A stretch of 64,000 bases of DNA. Source: Farysia itapuensis (Eukaryota; Basidiomycota; Ustilaginomycetes; Ustilaginales; Ustilaginaceae). How positions within the stretch are numbered: position 1 is the first letter of the stretch; each line of letters opens with the position of its first letter. Shown piece by piece: positions 18,500 through 27,786 of the stretch. The notes under the pieces are model-generated. The model did not search any database. It worked only from the letters and a program-made list of their open reading frames with translations, and was not told where the DNA came from. The translations under genes were made by a program, and so were the position numbers. The DNA lies in contig JALBYC010000036.1 in assembly GCA_023212645.1 (NCBI GenBank), positions 1 to 64,000 on the forward strand, written 5' to 3'.

Positions 18500-18573
18500 C
18501 ACTCTCTCTCCATTTTTCGTCCCGTATGTATACCAATATGAAGATTTTGTTTTGCGCAATGACCATGCTACGA

Positions 18574-21087
18574 TCAGTCGAGGACAATGGCCTTCTTGCG
18601 TGTGCTCTTCTTTTTGGCCTTGACTGCCGTAGGTGTCGGTGAGATCATGCCGTGCTCGTCGGGGGGTGGTTGAATTGCAGATTTCGGCTTTGTCTTTTTA
18701 CGAACCGGAGCAGCGTCTGGCATTTCTTCACTCTCGAGCACTGGAGCTTGCGCCGGGGGTAAAGGAGAAAGATCCAGCTGCACGATCGGTATACTGTCTA
18801 CATCATCCTCGACGTTTGGCCGGTCAGCATGCGCTGTTGTCTTGGAGCGGTTCGACTTTGTGCTGATATAGAATGGATCGTCGAGTTGGCGCTCTTTTGC
18901 TTGCTTTCTCCTTTGCGTCACCTTCGGCGACTCGGGTGCAGCCGAAAGGGGCGTTTCAGCTTCGTCTTCACCATGACTTTCCAGATTGATGCTGTCCAAG
19001 ACAACATAGGTTTCGGGGGGCACAATCCAAGTGTCTAGATCGAGACCCGGTGGGATCGGCACACGTTCCTGTGCTTGAGCGGCGACAGGGCCTAGAGCAT
19101 GGCTGAAGAACAGCGGCGAAAGAAGGTTCAAGCTCTTTGGCGGCTTCGTCGGATTCGCCGACGCTTTCTCAGCCGTTTCGGAAGTGTCACCCGAGACATG
19201 TTCGAGTTCGAACAGGATCAGTGCAAAGAGCTGTCTGTATTCGGCCGCCCTTTCTTGCAGCTCCGAATCATGCGTCTGCACAAAGGCAGAGTCCAGCGCG
19301 CTTGCAATCAGCTTTGCGGCAGTACGCAAGTCGTGGAATTCAGCCTGAGGGACGAGCTGCGTTTCGGCCCACGTTTCGGAGACTTCCGATGCCCAGTGAG
19401 CGAACAATTTCACAGCGTTATGTAAACATGAGACGGCTATGTGTACATCACACAATTCGACAATCGAGCGTTGGAGAAGCAGTGGGATTACGGCCGACGG
19501 CGACGGAACAACGTCACAGTACTCGCCAACAACCCAGGCTGCCGCGTGCAGGATCTTGCGCGCTTGTCGCATCTCGTCCCCGCTCGACGCCCTCGTACTG
19601 TTCGCGGCAGGCAGGATGCGAGGGTCCCGCAGAAAATCGGTCATCACACGCACGGCATGCGGCCGGACAGCCCGGACGCGTGCTGTGATGTCGATCAGCT
19701 GCGCACTGATCGTCGCACCAACTTCCGCATCGTCGAGCAAGTTGGTTGTCATGAAAGTTAGTTGAAGCAGCGTATCAATGTACCAGTTGAAGTCGAGAAT
19801 ATTGGCGTAGGTGTCGTGTGCGCCAAGCGCCAAGATGCGGTTGACAATCTCCAGACGATATGATGGTGAAAGTGCTGGATTAGCGAATGTGGCTACGGCG
19901 TCTGTGTCAGGAGATCCGTTGCTGAGAGATGCCTTGAGAGCAGCTGCTGCTGCCGATGCTGTCGGTTGTGGGGTATCAAGGTGAGACATGAGCTGTCGGA
20001 CAATGCTCTCAAGGTTGCGACTGACCGCCATCCCTGCCACCAGCTCAAGCGCCCGCAGCCGAATGCTCAGATCGTGATCCTCGATCGACTCGAAGATCAC
20101 AGCTTGATGCTGGGCGACGAGGTGTGGATGTGTTGGTAAAATCTTGACGAGCGCCAAGAGAGCAATGTACTTGAGGTTCTGGTCGGTGTCGGAGAGAAAG
20201 GTTGCGAGCTTGTCGACGCAGGTCTGTGCAAGGGAGTCGCCTCCTGGTTGGGTGAGCATACCGCCAATAATCATGGTGTGAATGCACTCGTATAGAAGTG
20301 ACATGGCGGGAGTGGTTGAGATGATTGTGGTGATTGGTGGGACAAGCTTCTTGACCAGTCGTGGCTCGAGCGGTGTGAGAGAAGCAAACAGCTTGATGAT
20401 TTTGATGAGCATCCAGTTGTTCGTCGATGTGGTAAGCAGTTTGAACAGTTGCGGTGAGAGCGGAAGGAACGGGCGCGGATCTCGACGAGCAAGCTCGCAG
20501 ATGATGTTGACGGCAGCAGACACGACTCCAAGTTCAGGATCTTCGAGCTTCTCGCGCAAGCGATCCCAGCTTGCATCGAGCATCTCTGGGCACTTTATGA
20601 TCATTGCGTAGAGCACTAGAAGCGCTTTTTTGCGGATCACGCCACGACTGTGTGTGAGCAGTGCAATCACGTCGGGTCCCAGATGCCGCGCCAAGTCGGG
20701 AGTGACAATGTGCGCCAAACCGTTGAGTGCAATGGCCACATCGAGAGGAGCAGAGGAATGCAGATCCTTTTTGACCATGTTTGTTGCGAGGATGAGCACG
20801 TCAGTATCGGGGGAGAAGCACTGTGCTGCTGCCAAGTATCCAACATGCTTGTGGTGATACTTGGACGAGGCCATGACCTCGAGCATGTGGAAGCTCGCGC
20901 CCGATAGCGGGTAGCCCAGCATCTGGAGATATGTTAGCTTGAGCACCGCCTCTGCTTTCACCTCCATGTCCCCAGACCGCACTTCGTGACGGATCTCGTC
21001 CATGACCTGGGCCACATACTTGGGCTCATCCTTGCCCCGATGTGACCGCAGACCCTTGATCAGCGCCGACAGAGATCTTTCAAACAT
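18574..21087 (-). CDS. APL5: AP-3 adaptor complex subunit delta
   Basis: An 837-residue large adaptin. The N-terminus (FERSLSALIKGLRSHRG...) and the HEAT/armadillo trunk (KLTYLQMLGY, ASSKYHHKHVGYLAA, NWMLIKIIKLFASLTPLEP) are those of AP-3 delta rather than the alpha, gamma or epsilon adaptins. AP-3 delivers cargo from Golgi/endosome to the vacuole. The C-terminal 200 residues are a charged, Pro-rich hinge with Lys-rich blocks, including RKQAKERQLDDPFY, a conserved delta feature; no ear domain is evident. It is shorter than the yeast and human proteins because of this tail. Intronless. Another adaptor subunit (AP-2 mu) lies 3.4 kb away. Confidence 0.9.
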   Translation of the reverse strand: MFERSLSALIKGLRSHRGKDEPKYVAQVMDEIRHEVRSGDMEVKAEAVLKLTYLQMLGYPLSGASFHMLEVMASSKYHHKHVGYLAAAQCFSPDTDVLILATNMVKKDLHSSAPLDVAIALNGLAHIVTPDLARHLGPDVIALLTHSRGVIRKKALLVLYAMIIKCPEMLDASWDRLREKLEDPELGVVSAAVNIICELARRDPRPFLPLSPQLFKLLTTSTNNWMLIKIIKLFASLTPLEPRLVKKLVPPITTIISTTPAMSLLYECIHTMIIGGMLTQPGGDSLAQTCVDKLATFLSDTDQNLKYIALLALVKILPTHPHLVAQHQAVIFESIEDHDLSIRLRALELVAGMAVSRNLESIVRQLMSHLDTPQPTASAAAAALKASLSNGSPDTDAVATFANPALSPSYRLEIVNRILALGAHDTYANILDFNWYIDTLLQLTFMTTNLLDDAEVGATISAQLIDITARVRAVRPHAVRVMTDFLRDPRILPAANSTRASSGDEMRQARKILHAAAWVVGEYCDVVPSPSAVIPLLLQRSIVELCDVHIAVSCLHNAVKLFAHWASEVSETWAETQLVPQAEFHDLRTAAKLIASALDSAFVQTHDSELQERAAEYRQLFALILFELEHVSGDTSETAEKASANPTKPPKSLNLLSPLFFSHALGPVAAQAQERVPIPPGLDLDTWIVPPETYVVLDSINLESHGEDEAETPLSAAPESPKVTQRRKQAKERQLDDPFYISTKSNRSKTTAHADRPNVEDDVDSIPIVQLDLSPLPPAQAPVLESEEMPDAAPVRKKTKPKSAIQPPPDEHGMISPTPTAVKAKKKSTRKKAIVLD

Positions 21088-21258
21088 GGCGTGCGATGAA
21101 GTAAAGACTACTTAGTCTCTGAACCTGGCATCGTTGATCGACGTGGTGACGAGGAAGAAGTGTGTTACTTTTTTTCTACTCAATTTACAGTCACAGATTA
21201 TTCGTCCACTTTCCACCCTCACTCGATAGCAAAATGGTGGTAGGATTGAAAGATGGCA

Positions 21259-22983
21259 TTACTCCTCAAGTGGCTGTGATTCTAACTCGCGCATACGCCG
21301 GGCATGCTCTTCCTTCTGCTGCTTGTCCTCCTGAGCTTGTTGAGCTTCCCTCTGCTGGCGCACAGAGGCTCGAGCTCTTTGCTCTTCGTCAATCTGCTGG
21401 CGTACGTGGGCAGGTAGCTCGAGAACACGTAGACTGCCGCGGAACTTTTCGTTCCACGAGACACCCGATTCCGGACGGACAATCTGGTAGCCCATCTCGT
21501 TGTTGCGCCATTCTTTTTCTTTCGTCAGCCGTTCTTCGCGCAGTTCGGCCTCGGTCTTGCTCGGACTGCCCTTTTCGATCTTGCTTGGTTCGCGCAGGCC
21601 ACGGGCGAGGTCTCGAGCGTCCTTGAGGTGTTGTGGCAGTTCCTTGTAGTACTTTTCGCGTGCGTCCCGAATGTTTTTCTCCGTCTTGAAGAAGTAAGGT
21701 GGGTAGCGCTCTTCTGACTCAATGCCCCAGTCGAGGTCGCCGCCCTGGGGTGGAATATCCGAAACCTGGTCGGGCTGCGTCCCCGGTCGACCAGCTTGCA
21801 ACTCGCGCGCACTTTCCTTGGTGCCATATACGATGGTTAGACCCAATTCTGCGCCCTGAAGCACCTTGTCTCTCTGACGGAAGAACTGGTACATGCGCAA
21901 TGGGATGTTGCGCCAACCGACAAGGTTGCTAAAGTCGACAAAGCAGAGGGGTGGCTGGGCAGGAATCTGAGCTGGTGCCTCTAGAATTCGAGGGTCTAGC
22001 TTGGCGACTGCCTTCTGTGCATCAAGCTTCTGCCTTTGGCGCTCAGCTTTGGCAGCATCCATGGGAGATGGGCCATTGATGCCGCCAAATGAGTTCAGAC
22101 CCGAGCCTAACTTGTAAGGCGAGCCAGCACCAAAGCGCGATGGGAGCGGCGCACCTGCTCCGTCCGCTTCGCCGTCAAGCGCTGCAAGGGCTTTGTCCTT
22201 TTCGTCGACAAATTCGGAGCCAGACTCTGAATTTACAATCTCGTCAAAGGCGTGGTCCTCGGCGAGCGTCTGCGCCAGTTCGTCGTCGCGGTCCCTTCGC
22301 ATCGCCTCGAGAGGGGTGCACCACCCTTGCTCGAGAGCCCACGCCCATTCTTTGTACGCGGGACGACCGATGAGCACGACGCCTCCGTCAAGCTCGCGCT
22401 GCAGCTCTTGCTGCGGACTAAGCGAGAACTGGGTCTGCGCCATAGCTGTCACTTGGTCCGTCCAGGGTTCGAGGCCGAGCAGCTTACGTCTGCGCTCTTG
22501 GATTTTACTTTGCAATTCTCTGGCCAGTCCTCCATGTCTTGTGCCAGTGGTAACTTCCCAGTCGATACCTGCAGCTACCAGTACGGGCTTGACGTACTTT
22601 TTGAAATAGCGCATTCCCTTGTCGTGATCATCGTCGCCAGGCGAGCGAGTTGCGTAGACCATGACCTTGCGTGGCCATTCCCAAGACTTCACGGGCTCTT
22701 CTGATAGATGACGTACCTTGTCAATATACTCTTGCTTGATCATTCGACATTGCTTACGATCGTCGTAGTAGAGATAGGAGATCGTACCGACTGTGACGAG
22801 GAATATGGACCAGTTGCGTGAAGGGAGGCGGGGCTGCCATGAGAGCACGGATTTTGGAATGCCGACGAATTCGAGCGGTCTAAGAAATGTCGGCACAGGT
22901 CTGGGAGGTGGTTTGGGTTTTGCAGCGCCCGCCGAAGTTGACGCAGCGCCTTCAGCATTGGCTGCTGGCGGTTTCGAGCTCAT
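21259..22983 (-). CDS. TIM54: Mitochondrial inner-membrane translocase subunit Tim54
   Basis: 574 residues, matching the Tim54 family: a Pro-rich N-terminus, the FVGIPKSVLSWQPRLPSRNW block, one membrane helix at about 57-74 (WSIFLVTVGTISYLYY), then KVRHLSEEPVKSWEWPRKV and the conserved intermembrane-space domain. Tim54 stabilises the TIM22 carrier translocase. The ATG at 22983 fits the family start; upstream codons look non-coding. The C-terminus is a Gln/Glu/Arg coiled-coil tail. The start is 177 bp from the divergent RRP46 gene. Confidence 0.88.
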   Translation of the reverse strand: MSSKPPAANAEGAASTSAGAAKPKPPPRPVPTFLRPLEFVGIPKSVLSWQPRLPSRNWSIFLVTVGTISYLYYDDRKQCRMIKQEYIDKVRHLSEEPVKSWEWPRKVMVYATRSPGDDDHDKGMRYFKKYVKPVLVAAGIDWEVTTGTRHGGLARELQSKIQERRRKLLGLEPWTDQVTAMAQTQFSLSPQQELQRELDGGVVLIGRPAYKEWAWALEQGWCTPLEAMRRDRDDELAQTLAEDHAFDEIVNSESGSEFVDEKDKALAALDGEADGAGAPLPSRFGAGSPYKLGSGLNSFGGINGPSPMDAAKAERQRQKLDAQKAVAKLDPRILEAPAQIPAQPPLCFVDFSNLVGWRNIPLRMYQFFRQRDKVLQGAELGLTIVYGTKESARELQAGRPGTQPDQVSDIPPQGGDLDWGIESEERYPPYFFKTEKNIRDAREKYYKELPQHLKDARDLARGLREPSKIEKGSPSKTEAELREERLTKEKEWRNNEMGYQIVRPESGVSWNEKFRGSLRVLELPAHVRQQIDEEQRARASVRQQREAQQAQEDKQQKEEHARRMRELESQPLEE

Positions 22984-23160
22984 GTCTAGACGATCTGGAG
23001 ATAGATCTTGAGGGTGGTACGAGAAGATTTTGCCGACCACAAAAGAAAAAACAAAGTTTGACAGCGCGTTGTTATATCGCACGTCCAAGGTACGGAAGTC
23101 GGAAAACGACTTTGACATATTTGCAAACAAAGCTTCTTCTTGTCCTCCTAGCGTACAACT

Positions 23161-24211
23161 ATGGCATCAAGCTCAGCAACACAGTCAAGCAGACGTACAT
23201 CACCGACAGCACTGCGCCCACTCTCAGTGACTCTGGGAGCATTAGCGCGGAGTGACGCGTCGGCGTCGTTTGCATTCGGCCCTTTGGAAGTCATAGCAGC
23301 TTTAAACGGCCCCACGGAAGTACGCATACGCGACGAACTGACCGACAGAGCCACCCTGGATGTCGTCTTTCAGCCGCAGCATGGAGTCGCAGGTATTCCA
23401 AGTAAGACGGTGTCAGAATCTTTGTCAACTGCTTTTGCTTCAGTGCTGTTGTTGCATCACTACCCTAGATCATTGCTTCAGCTAGTGTTGCAGACCCTCT
23501 CCTCGCCTCCTCGTCCACAGCCTTCGGTCAGAGCAGCAGATAATCCAACGACGTGGAGAAGACTTCAGCCACTACTCCTCGGTCCTGACAATCCCCCTTC
23601 AGCATCTGAAAAGGCGACGCTTATCAATGCTGCTTCCTTGGCGCTTCTCGATGGAGGAATTGCAGCAAGAGGTACCGTCGCCGCCTGCTCCTGCGCCGTT
23701 CTACCGGCCACGCCTGGCAAAGTGCTCAGGAAATATAGCCATCTAGCCGATATCTCTGACGCTCAGCTGCAGGACCTCATCCGACAGGAGACAGGTGCAG
23801 ATGAACTTGAGGTAAATGGCGATGCCACTTCTGGCCGTTATACGGGAGAGTACGTATGAAACTGCACTGACTTTTCAGTGACCGAGTACTGACGTCTTTC
23901 CTTCCCGCAGCACCATTGTGTTACTGGATCCGACCCCAACGGAGGTGAGCTTCGCTCTCAGTACCCACGTTTTTGCTTTCTCCTTTTCTGGCGAAAACGA
24001 AGGCGATCAAGTGTTTGCCGAGTCCCTCGGACTCGTCGACCTCGAAGATGTAAGTACACTCGCGACGCTGCTCAACAGATCTGCCCTTTTACTGAAACAA
24101 TACAATCCACAGCATCAAAGGGCGAGAGCGTTGTGCTCAGAAGCATCCAGGAGCATCCTGGCTACGATGCGTGCTGCTATAGAGAAAAGGGTGCTATCCC
24201 AAGTCTTGTAA
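23161..24211 (+). CDS. RRP46: Exosome core subunit Rrp46 (EXOSC5-like)
   Basis: An RNase PH-fold protein of the nine-subunit RNA exosome ring. The N-terminal part aligns with human EXOSC5 (LRPLSVTLGALARSDASASF; GPTEVRIRDELTDRATLDV; the GxxxKxxSESL block) and INAASLALLDGGI is the usual second motif. Exons are 23161-23849, 23911-24049 and 24113-24211. The first intron (GTACGT, GCAG, 61 bp) is required. The second (GTAAGT, ACAG) is 63 bp and leaves the frame open if retained, so it could be missed. Spliced length is 308 residues, longer than human because of an insert at about 115-150. Catalytic residues are not expected in this family. Confidence 0.85.
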
Positions 24212-24458
24212 AGTGCAATCGTGAATGCAAACCAACCGTTCAGGACACCCTGCCTGCGGGCAAGGGATAATCCGAAAATCCGCAAAGCGGCAAATAAAAC
24301 ATTTCTGATGTTAGATCTCAAATGTCATTCCTTTGTTCGCTCGTGCGTACTTGTGTACCTTGTCGTTGTCCTTTGTCCTTGGTCACCCCCTACTTTGAAT
24401 GCTGTCTTGTACCGCCTAGTACAGACCGCATGTCCTACCCTTGCTCCCTACATCCACC

Positions 24459-25745
24459 ATGATTTCAGCTTTCTTCATATTCAATCAGAAAGGCGAGGTG
24501 CTCATCTCTCGCCTGTTTCGCAATGATCTGAAGAGAAGCATTGCCGACATCTTCCGCATCCAAGTGGTGTCGAATCCTGACGTGCGTTCGCCCATCATCA
24601 CGCTGGGAAGCACGAGTTTCTTCCACGTCCGTCACGAAAACCTCTACGTAGTCGCAGTGACAAAGTGCAACGCGAATGCAGCCCTGGTGTTTGAGTTCTG
24701 TAACCGCGTCATCTCGATCGGCCGCTCATACTTTGGCGGAAAGTTTGACGAAGAGGCAGTCAAGAACAACTTTGTGCTCATCTACGAGCTGCTTGACGAG
24801 ATTCTCGACTTTGGCTACCCGCAAAACAGCGAGATTGACACGCTCAAGATGTACATTACCACCGAAGGCGTAAAGTCTGAACAGGCTGTGCGCGAGGAGA
24901 GTAGCAAGATCACCATTCAGGCCACCGGTGCAACAAGCTGGCGCAGGGCAGACGTCAAGTACCGCAAAAACGAGGCTTTCGTCGACGTGATTGAGACGGT
25001 GAACCTGCTGATGAGCAGCAAGGGAACGGTATTGCGCGCCGATGTCGATGGCACCATCCTCATGCGCGCGTATTTGAGCGGCATGCCCGAATGTCGATTT
25101 GGTCTCAACGACAAACTGGTGCTGGAGAAGAGCGACAAGACCAAGGACACGGTCGATGCCGTCGAGCTGGACGATTGTCAATTCCATCAGTGTGTCAAGC
25201 TGGGCAAGTACGATACGGATCGCAGCATTTCCTTCATCCCACCAGACGGTGAATTCGAACTGATGCGCTATCGATCCACCAACAACGTCAACCTGCCATT
25301 CAAGGTGCATCCCATCGTTGAAGAGGTCGGACAAACCAAGGTCGAATACACCGTCAATCTCAAGGCAAATTTTGACACAAAGCTCAGCGCGAACAACGTT
25401 GTCCTGCGTATTCCTACACCATTGACTACGACCAACGTCAAATGTCAAGTCTCGATGGGCAAAGCCAAATATGTGCCAGGTGAGAATCACATTGTCTGGA
25501 AACTGAATCGCATCCAGGGAGGACAGGAGGCGACCTTCCAAGCCGACGCAGATCTCAGCTCATCCACCACGAGTCGCAAAGCATGGTCCCGTCCACCGAT
25601 CGAGCTTGACTTCCAGGTGCTCATGTTCACTTCTTCCGGCCTTCTTGTGCGCTATCTCAAAGTGTTCGAAAAGAGCAACTACCAGAGCGTCAAATGGGTC
25701 CGATACCTCACCAGATCCAACGGCAGCTATCTCATTCGTTTCTAG
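24459..25745 (+). CDS. APM4: AP-2 adaptor complex subunit mu
   Basis: 428 residues, intronless, ATG in context CCACCATG. Residues 1-140 form the longin-like domain (MISAFFIFNQKGEVLISRL), and 170-428 the mu-homology domain that binds YxxPhi cargo signals, ending KWVRYLTRSNGSYLIRF. The sequence is that of AP-2 mu rather than AP-1 mu. It would act in clathrin-mediated endocytosis at the plasma membrane. The length is typical. The linker segment (about 140-165) contains ITIQATGATSWRR, which corresponds to the phosphorylation loop of AP-2 mu. Confidence 0.92.
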   Translation: MISAFFIFNQKGEVLISRLFRNDLKRSIADIFRIQVVSNPDVRSPIITLGSTSFFHVRHENLYVVAVTKCNANAALVFEFCNRVISIGRSYFGGKFDEEAVKNNFVLIYELLDEILDFGYPQNSEIDTLKMYITTEGVKSEQAVREESSKITIQATGATSWRRADVKYRKNEAFVDVIETVNLLMSSKGTVLRADVDGTILMRAYLSGMPECRFGLNDKLVLEKSDKTKDTVDAVELDDCQFHQCVKLGKYDTDRSISFIPPDGEFELMRYRSTNNVNLPFKVHPIVEEVGQTKVEYTVNLKANFDTKLSANNVVLRIPTPLTTTNVKCQVSMGKAKYVPGENHIVWKLNRIQGGQEATFQADADLSSSTTSRKAWSRPPIELDFQVLMFTSSGLLVRYLKVFEKSNYQSVKWVRYLTRSNGSYLIRF

Positions 25746-26178
25746 ATAAACCTCTATTGTGCGCGTCTAATATGTAACAAAACCCAGGAATGTGTGAGTC
25801 AGCGTTGTACAAAGCTCGACCTAGAGTGCACAAAGAGAAAGCGTCCGTCTAATTTTGATAGGTAAAGTGTCTTCAAGACCTCTGATCGTCGAACGACCAG
25901 AGGGGGTTGCAGAGGATTGACAGATTATTTACACTGGATGTCGTCCTCCGCCTTTCTCTTTGGCATGCCGAGGTTCAGCAAGTACTCACCCTTTAGCGAC
26001 AAGCATCATGGCAATGGAAACGATGATGGATGAAAGAAGGCAGATTTTCTTCTTTTTACGTGCTCAGTGGAGGCGAAGATGACCGACCTCTCGGGTTTCG
26101 GCCTCTCCGCGAAGGTATTGGAGTCGCTTGCATCGCTCAGACCACCTTGCCTTCTGCTCTGCTTCTTGCTTGTCAAAG
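25746..26178 (+). other. Intergenic between AP-2 mu and the peroxiredoxin-like gene
   Basis: No coding sequence or repeat is evident. A hairpin-capable stretch (CCTCTGATCGTCGAACGACCAGAGG) occurs at about 25879-25903, possibly part of the AP-2 mu 3' end. Confidence 0.35.
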
Positions 26179-26844
26179 ATGGCTTCGTCCGCTGCCGACC
26201 AAATGCCTCAAGATTGGAGTCAATTACCAGCTGATCTACCCGAGCCTGTACAGGACCGCGCTGCACATCATCTGCTAGGTCACCCCTTGCCTGCACTGAT
26301 CGACTTGCCGTCGACGGCCTCGTCAACGGAGACGGTGGACCTATTCAATCTGTCCCTCTCGCGGCCAGTCATGCTGTTCGTGTATCCCAGAACAGGCGTC
26401 CCTGGCCAGCCAAATCCTCCGGGCTGGGACGACATTCCCGGTGCGCGTGGGTGCACTCCTCATCTGAGTACCGTTGCAAGCTTTCTCCCCACACTGCGCG
26501 CTCGTCAGCCAGATCTGACGGTATTCGGCCTCTCATGCCAGACCAGAGATTACCAGCTCGAAGTCAAGCAAAGACTCAATCTACCTTTTGAGCTTTTGTC
26601 AGACGCCGATCGCCAATTCTCAAAGGCGCTAGACATTCCTACATTCACGGTCCAAGGCGAATCGTACCTCAAACGTATGACTCTTCTTCTACAAGACGGA
26701 CAGATTACCCGCGTCGACTACCCCATCCCTCGTCCAGATCAAGCTGCACAGCGAGCCCTGGGTCTCCTCCGAACAGACGGTCAGCTCATGAAAGAAGTCG
26801 AAGCAAGGGATGCTGCCGCTGCAGCAGCTAAAGCATCGAGCTAG
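26179..26844 (+). CDS. Peroxiredoxin-like protein (AhpC/TSA, BCP-like) with an insert before the cysteine
   Basis: 221 residues with the thioredoxin-fold peroxiredoxin pattern. The strand VMLFVYPRTG (64-73) leads into a Pro/Gly-rich loop and then GARGCTPH; Cys92 is the probable peroxidatic cysteine. The usual PxxxTxxC spacing is lengthened by about 15 residues. This arrangement, with LKRMTLLLQDGQITRVDYPI later, resembles a group I associate with bacterial redoxin proteins. Cys120 (GLSCQ) could be a resolving cysteine. ATG at 26179 chosen; the frame is open upstream. The C-terminus is an Ala-rich helix. Predicted thiol peroxidase, cytosolic or nuclear; no targeting signal is evident. Confidence 0.75.
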   Translation: MASSAADQMPQDWSQLPADLPEPVQDRAAHHLLGHPLPALIDLPSTASSTETVDLFNLSLSRPVMLFVYPRTGVPGQPNPPGWDDIPGARGCTPHLSTVASFLPTLRARQPDLTVFGLSCQTRDYQLEVKQRLNLPFELLSDADRQFSKALDIPTFTVQGESYLKRMTLLLQDGQITRVDYPIPRPDQAAQRALGLLRTDGQLMKEVEARDAAAAAAKASS

Positions 26845-27049
26845 TGTTACCCCTAACAGCGTCACAAACACGAGGTAGGACAAGGTAGCAAAGTTGGACG
26901 ACGTTGCAAAGTTTGTTGAATGTCGAACAATGCTGTAGAGTACAAATACAAGTTTATGTCACTATGTGTGTGAGAGAGTGTGTGTTCGTTGTTTGTCGCG
27001 AGTTGCAGTTGTAGTAAGCTCTTGGGGAAGATGCGACACGACTGCTTGC

Positions 27050-27448
27050 TTAGAATCGTGGCCCACCTCGTCCTCGTCCACCGCCTCTAGATCCCCCACG
27101 ACCTCCGCCTCTCCCTCCTCTTCCTCCTGCGCTAGATCGAGCAGCTCGAGCAGCTGCGAGCGCCACAGGGTCCTTACGCTTGCCTTTGGGTTTTGGTGCG
27201 TCATCCACAAGCAAGGTGTCGAGCGGTAGTGCGTCTGGCAAGATCCAGTAACGAATATTGTTGCCACGGATGGAAAGAGTATCCAGACTGAGCGGCTCTC
27301 GTCCTTTCACAGTCATCTTGACGGTCTTGAGATATGTGTTCATCTGGATGTCGACCCCTGTGACTGTGCCATGTACAACAGTGCCATTCTTGAGCTCGAT
27401 TGTGACCGACTCGTTGTTGAGTTTCATCAAGAACCTGACGAGCTTCAT
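27050..27448 (-). CDS. SMD1: Small nuclear ribonucleoprotein SmD1
   Basis: 132 residues: an Sm fold ([22 protein letters not shown] as Sm1, [17 protein letters not shown] as Sm2) followed by a basic linker (KPKGKRK) and an Arg/Gly-rich tail of RGG type, as in SmD1 of other eukaryotes, where the arginines are dimethylated. It is part of the Sm heptamer of U1, U2, U4 and U5 snRNPs. The ATG at 27448 is the family start. It is divergent from exo1, 338 bp away. Confidence 0.93.
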   Translation of the reverse strand: MKLVRFLMKLNNESVTIELKNGTVVHGTVTGVDIQMNTYLKTVKMTVKGREPLSLDTLSIRGNNIRYWILPDALPLDTLLVDDAPKPKGKRKDPVALAAARAARSSAGGRGGRGGGRGGSRGGGRGRGGPRF

Positions 27449-27786
27449 GGTTGCCAAATCAAGCCTTGACCCTTGATTCTTTTATCAAGCAGGACGAATG
27501 TGCGAGACGAGAGAAAGCAGGGGATTCCGGCAGAATAGCAGTGGTGGTGATGGTGCAGTCGATGAGAACTTGCAAAGATTGGAAGAAAGATCGTGATCCA
27601 ACAACCCCGATGCATGAGATCGATCGGGGAACGCGCCAAGTCGCGTCTTGGCGAACAGGCGAAAGCGTGTTGAGTGTTGAATGCAGTTTTAAGCCGCTGG
27701 AGAGAGTGGTAGTGCGTTTCAGTGCAACTTGCCATTCCACCGTCACATGGGGCGGACGAGGTTGACAACACCTCGTACTACCCACA
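27449..27786. other. Divergent promoter region between smd1 and exo1
   Basis: No coding sequence supported. Presumably both promoters lie here; no clear TATA box is seen. Confidence 0.45.

Noticed and set aside
24726..25541. 271-codon minus-strand frame opposite AP-2 mu
   Set aside because: It overlaps a conserved gene and has no recognisable domain; shadow frame.
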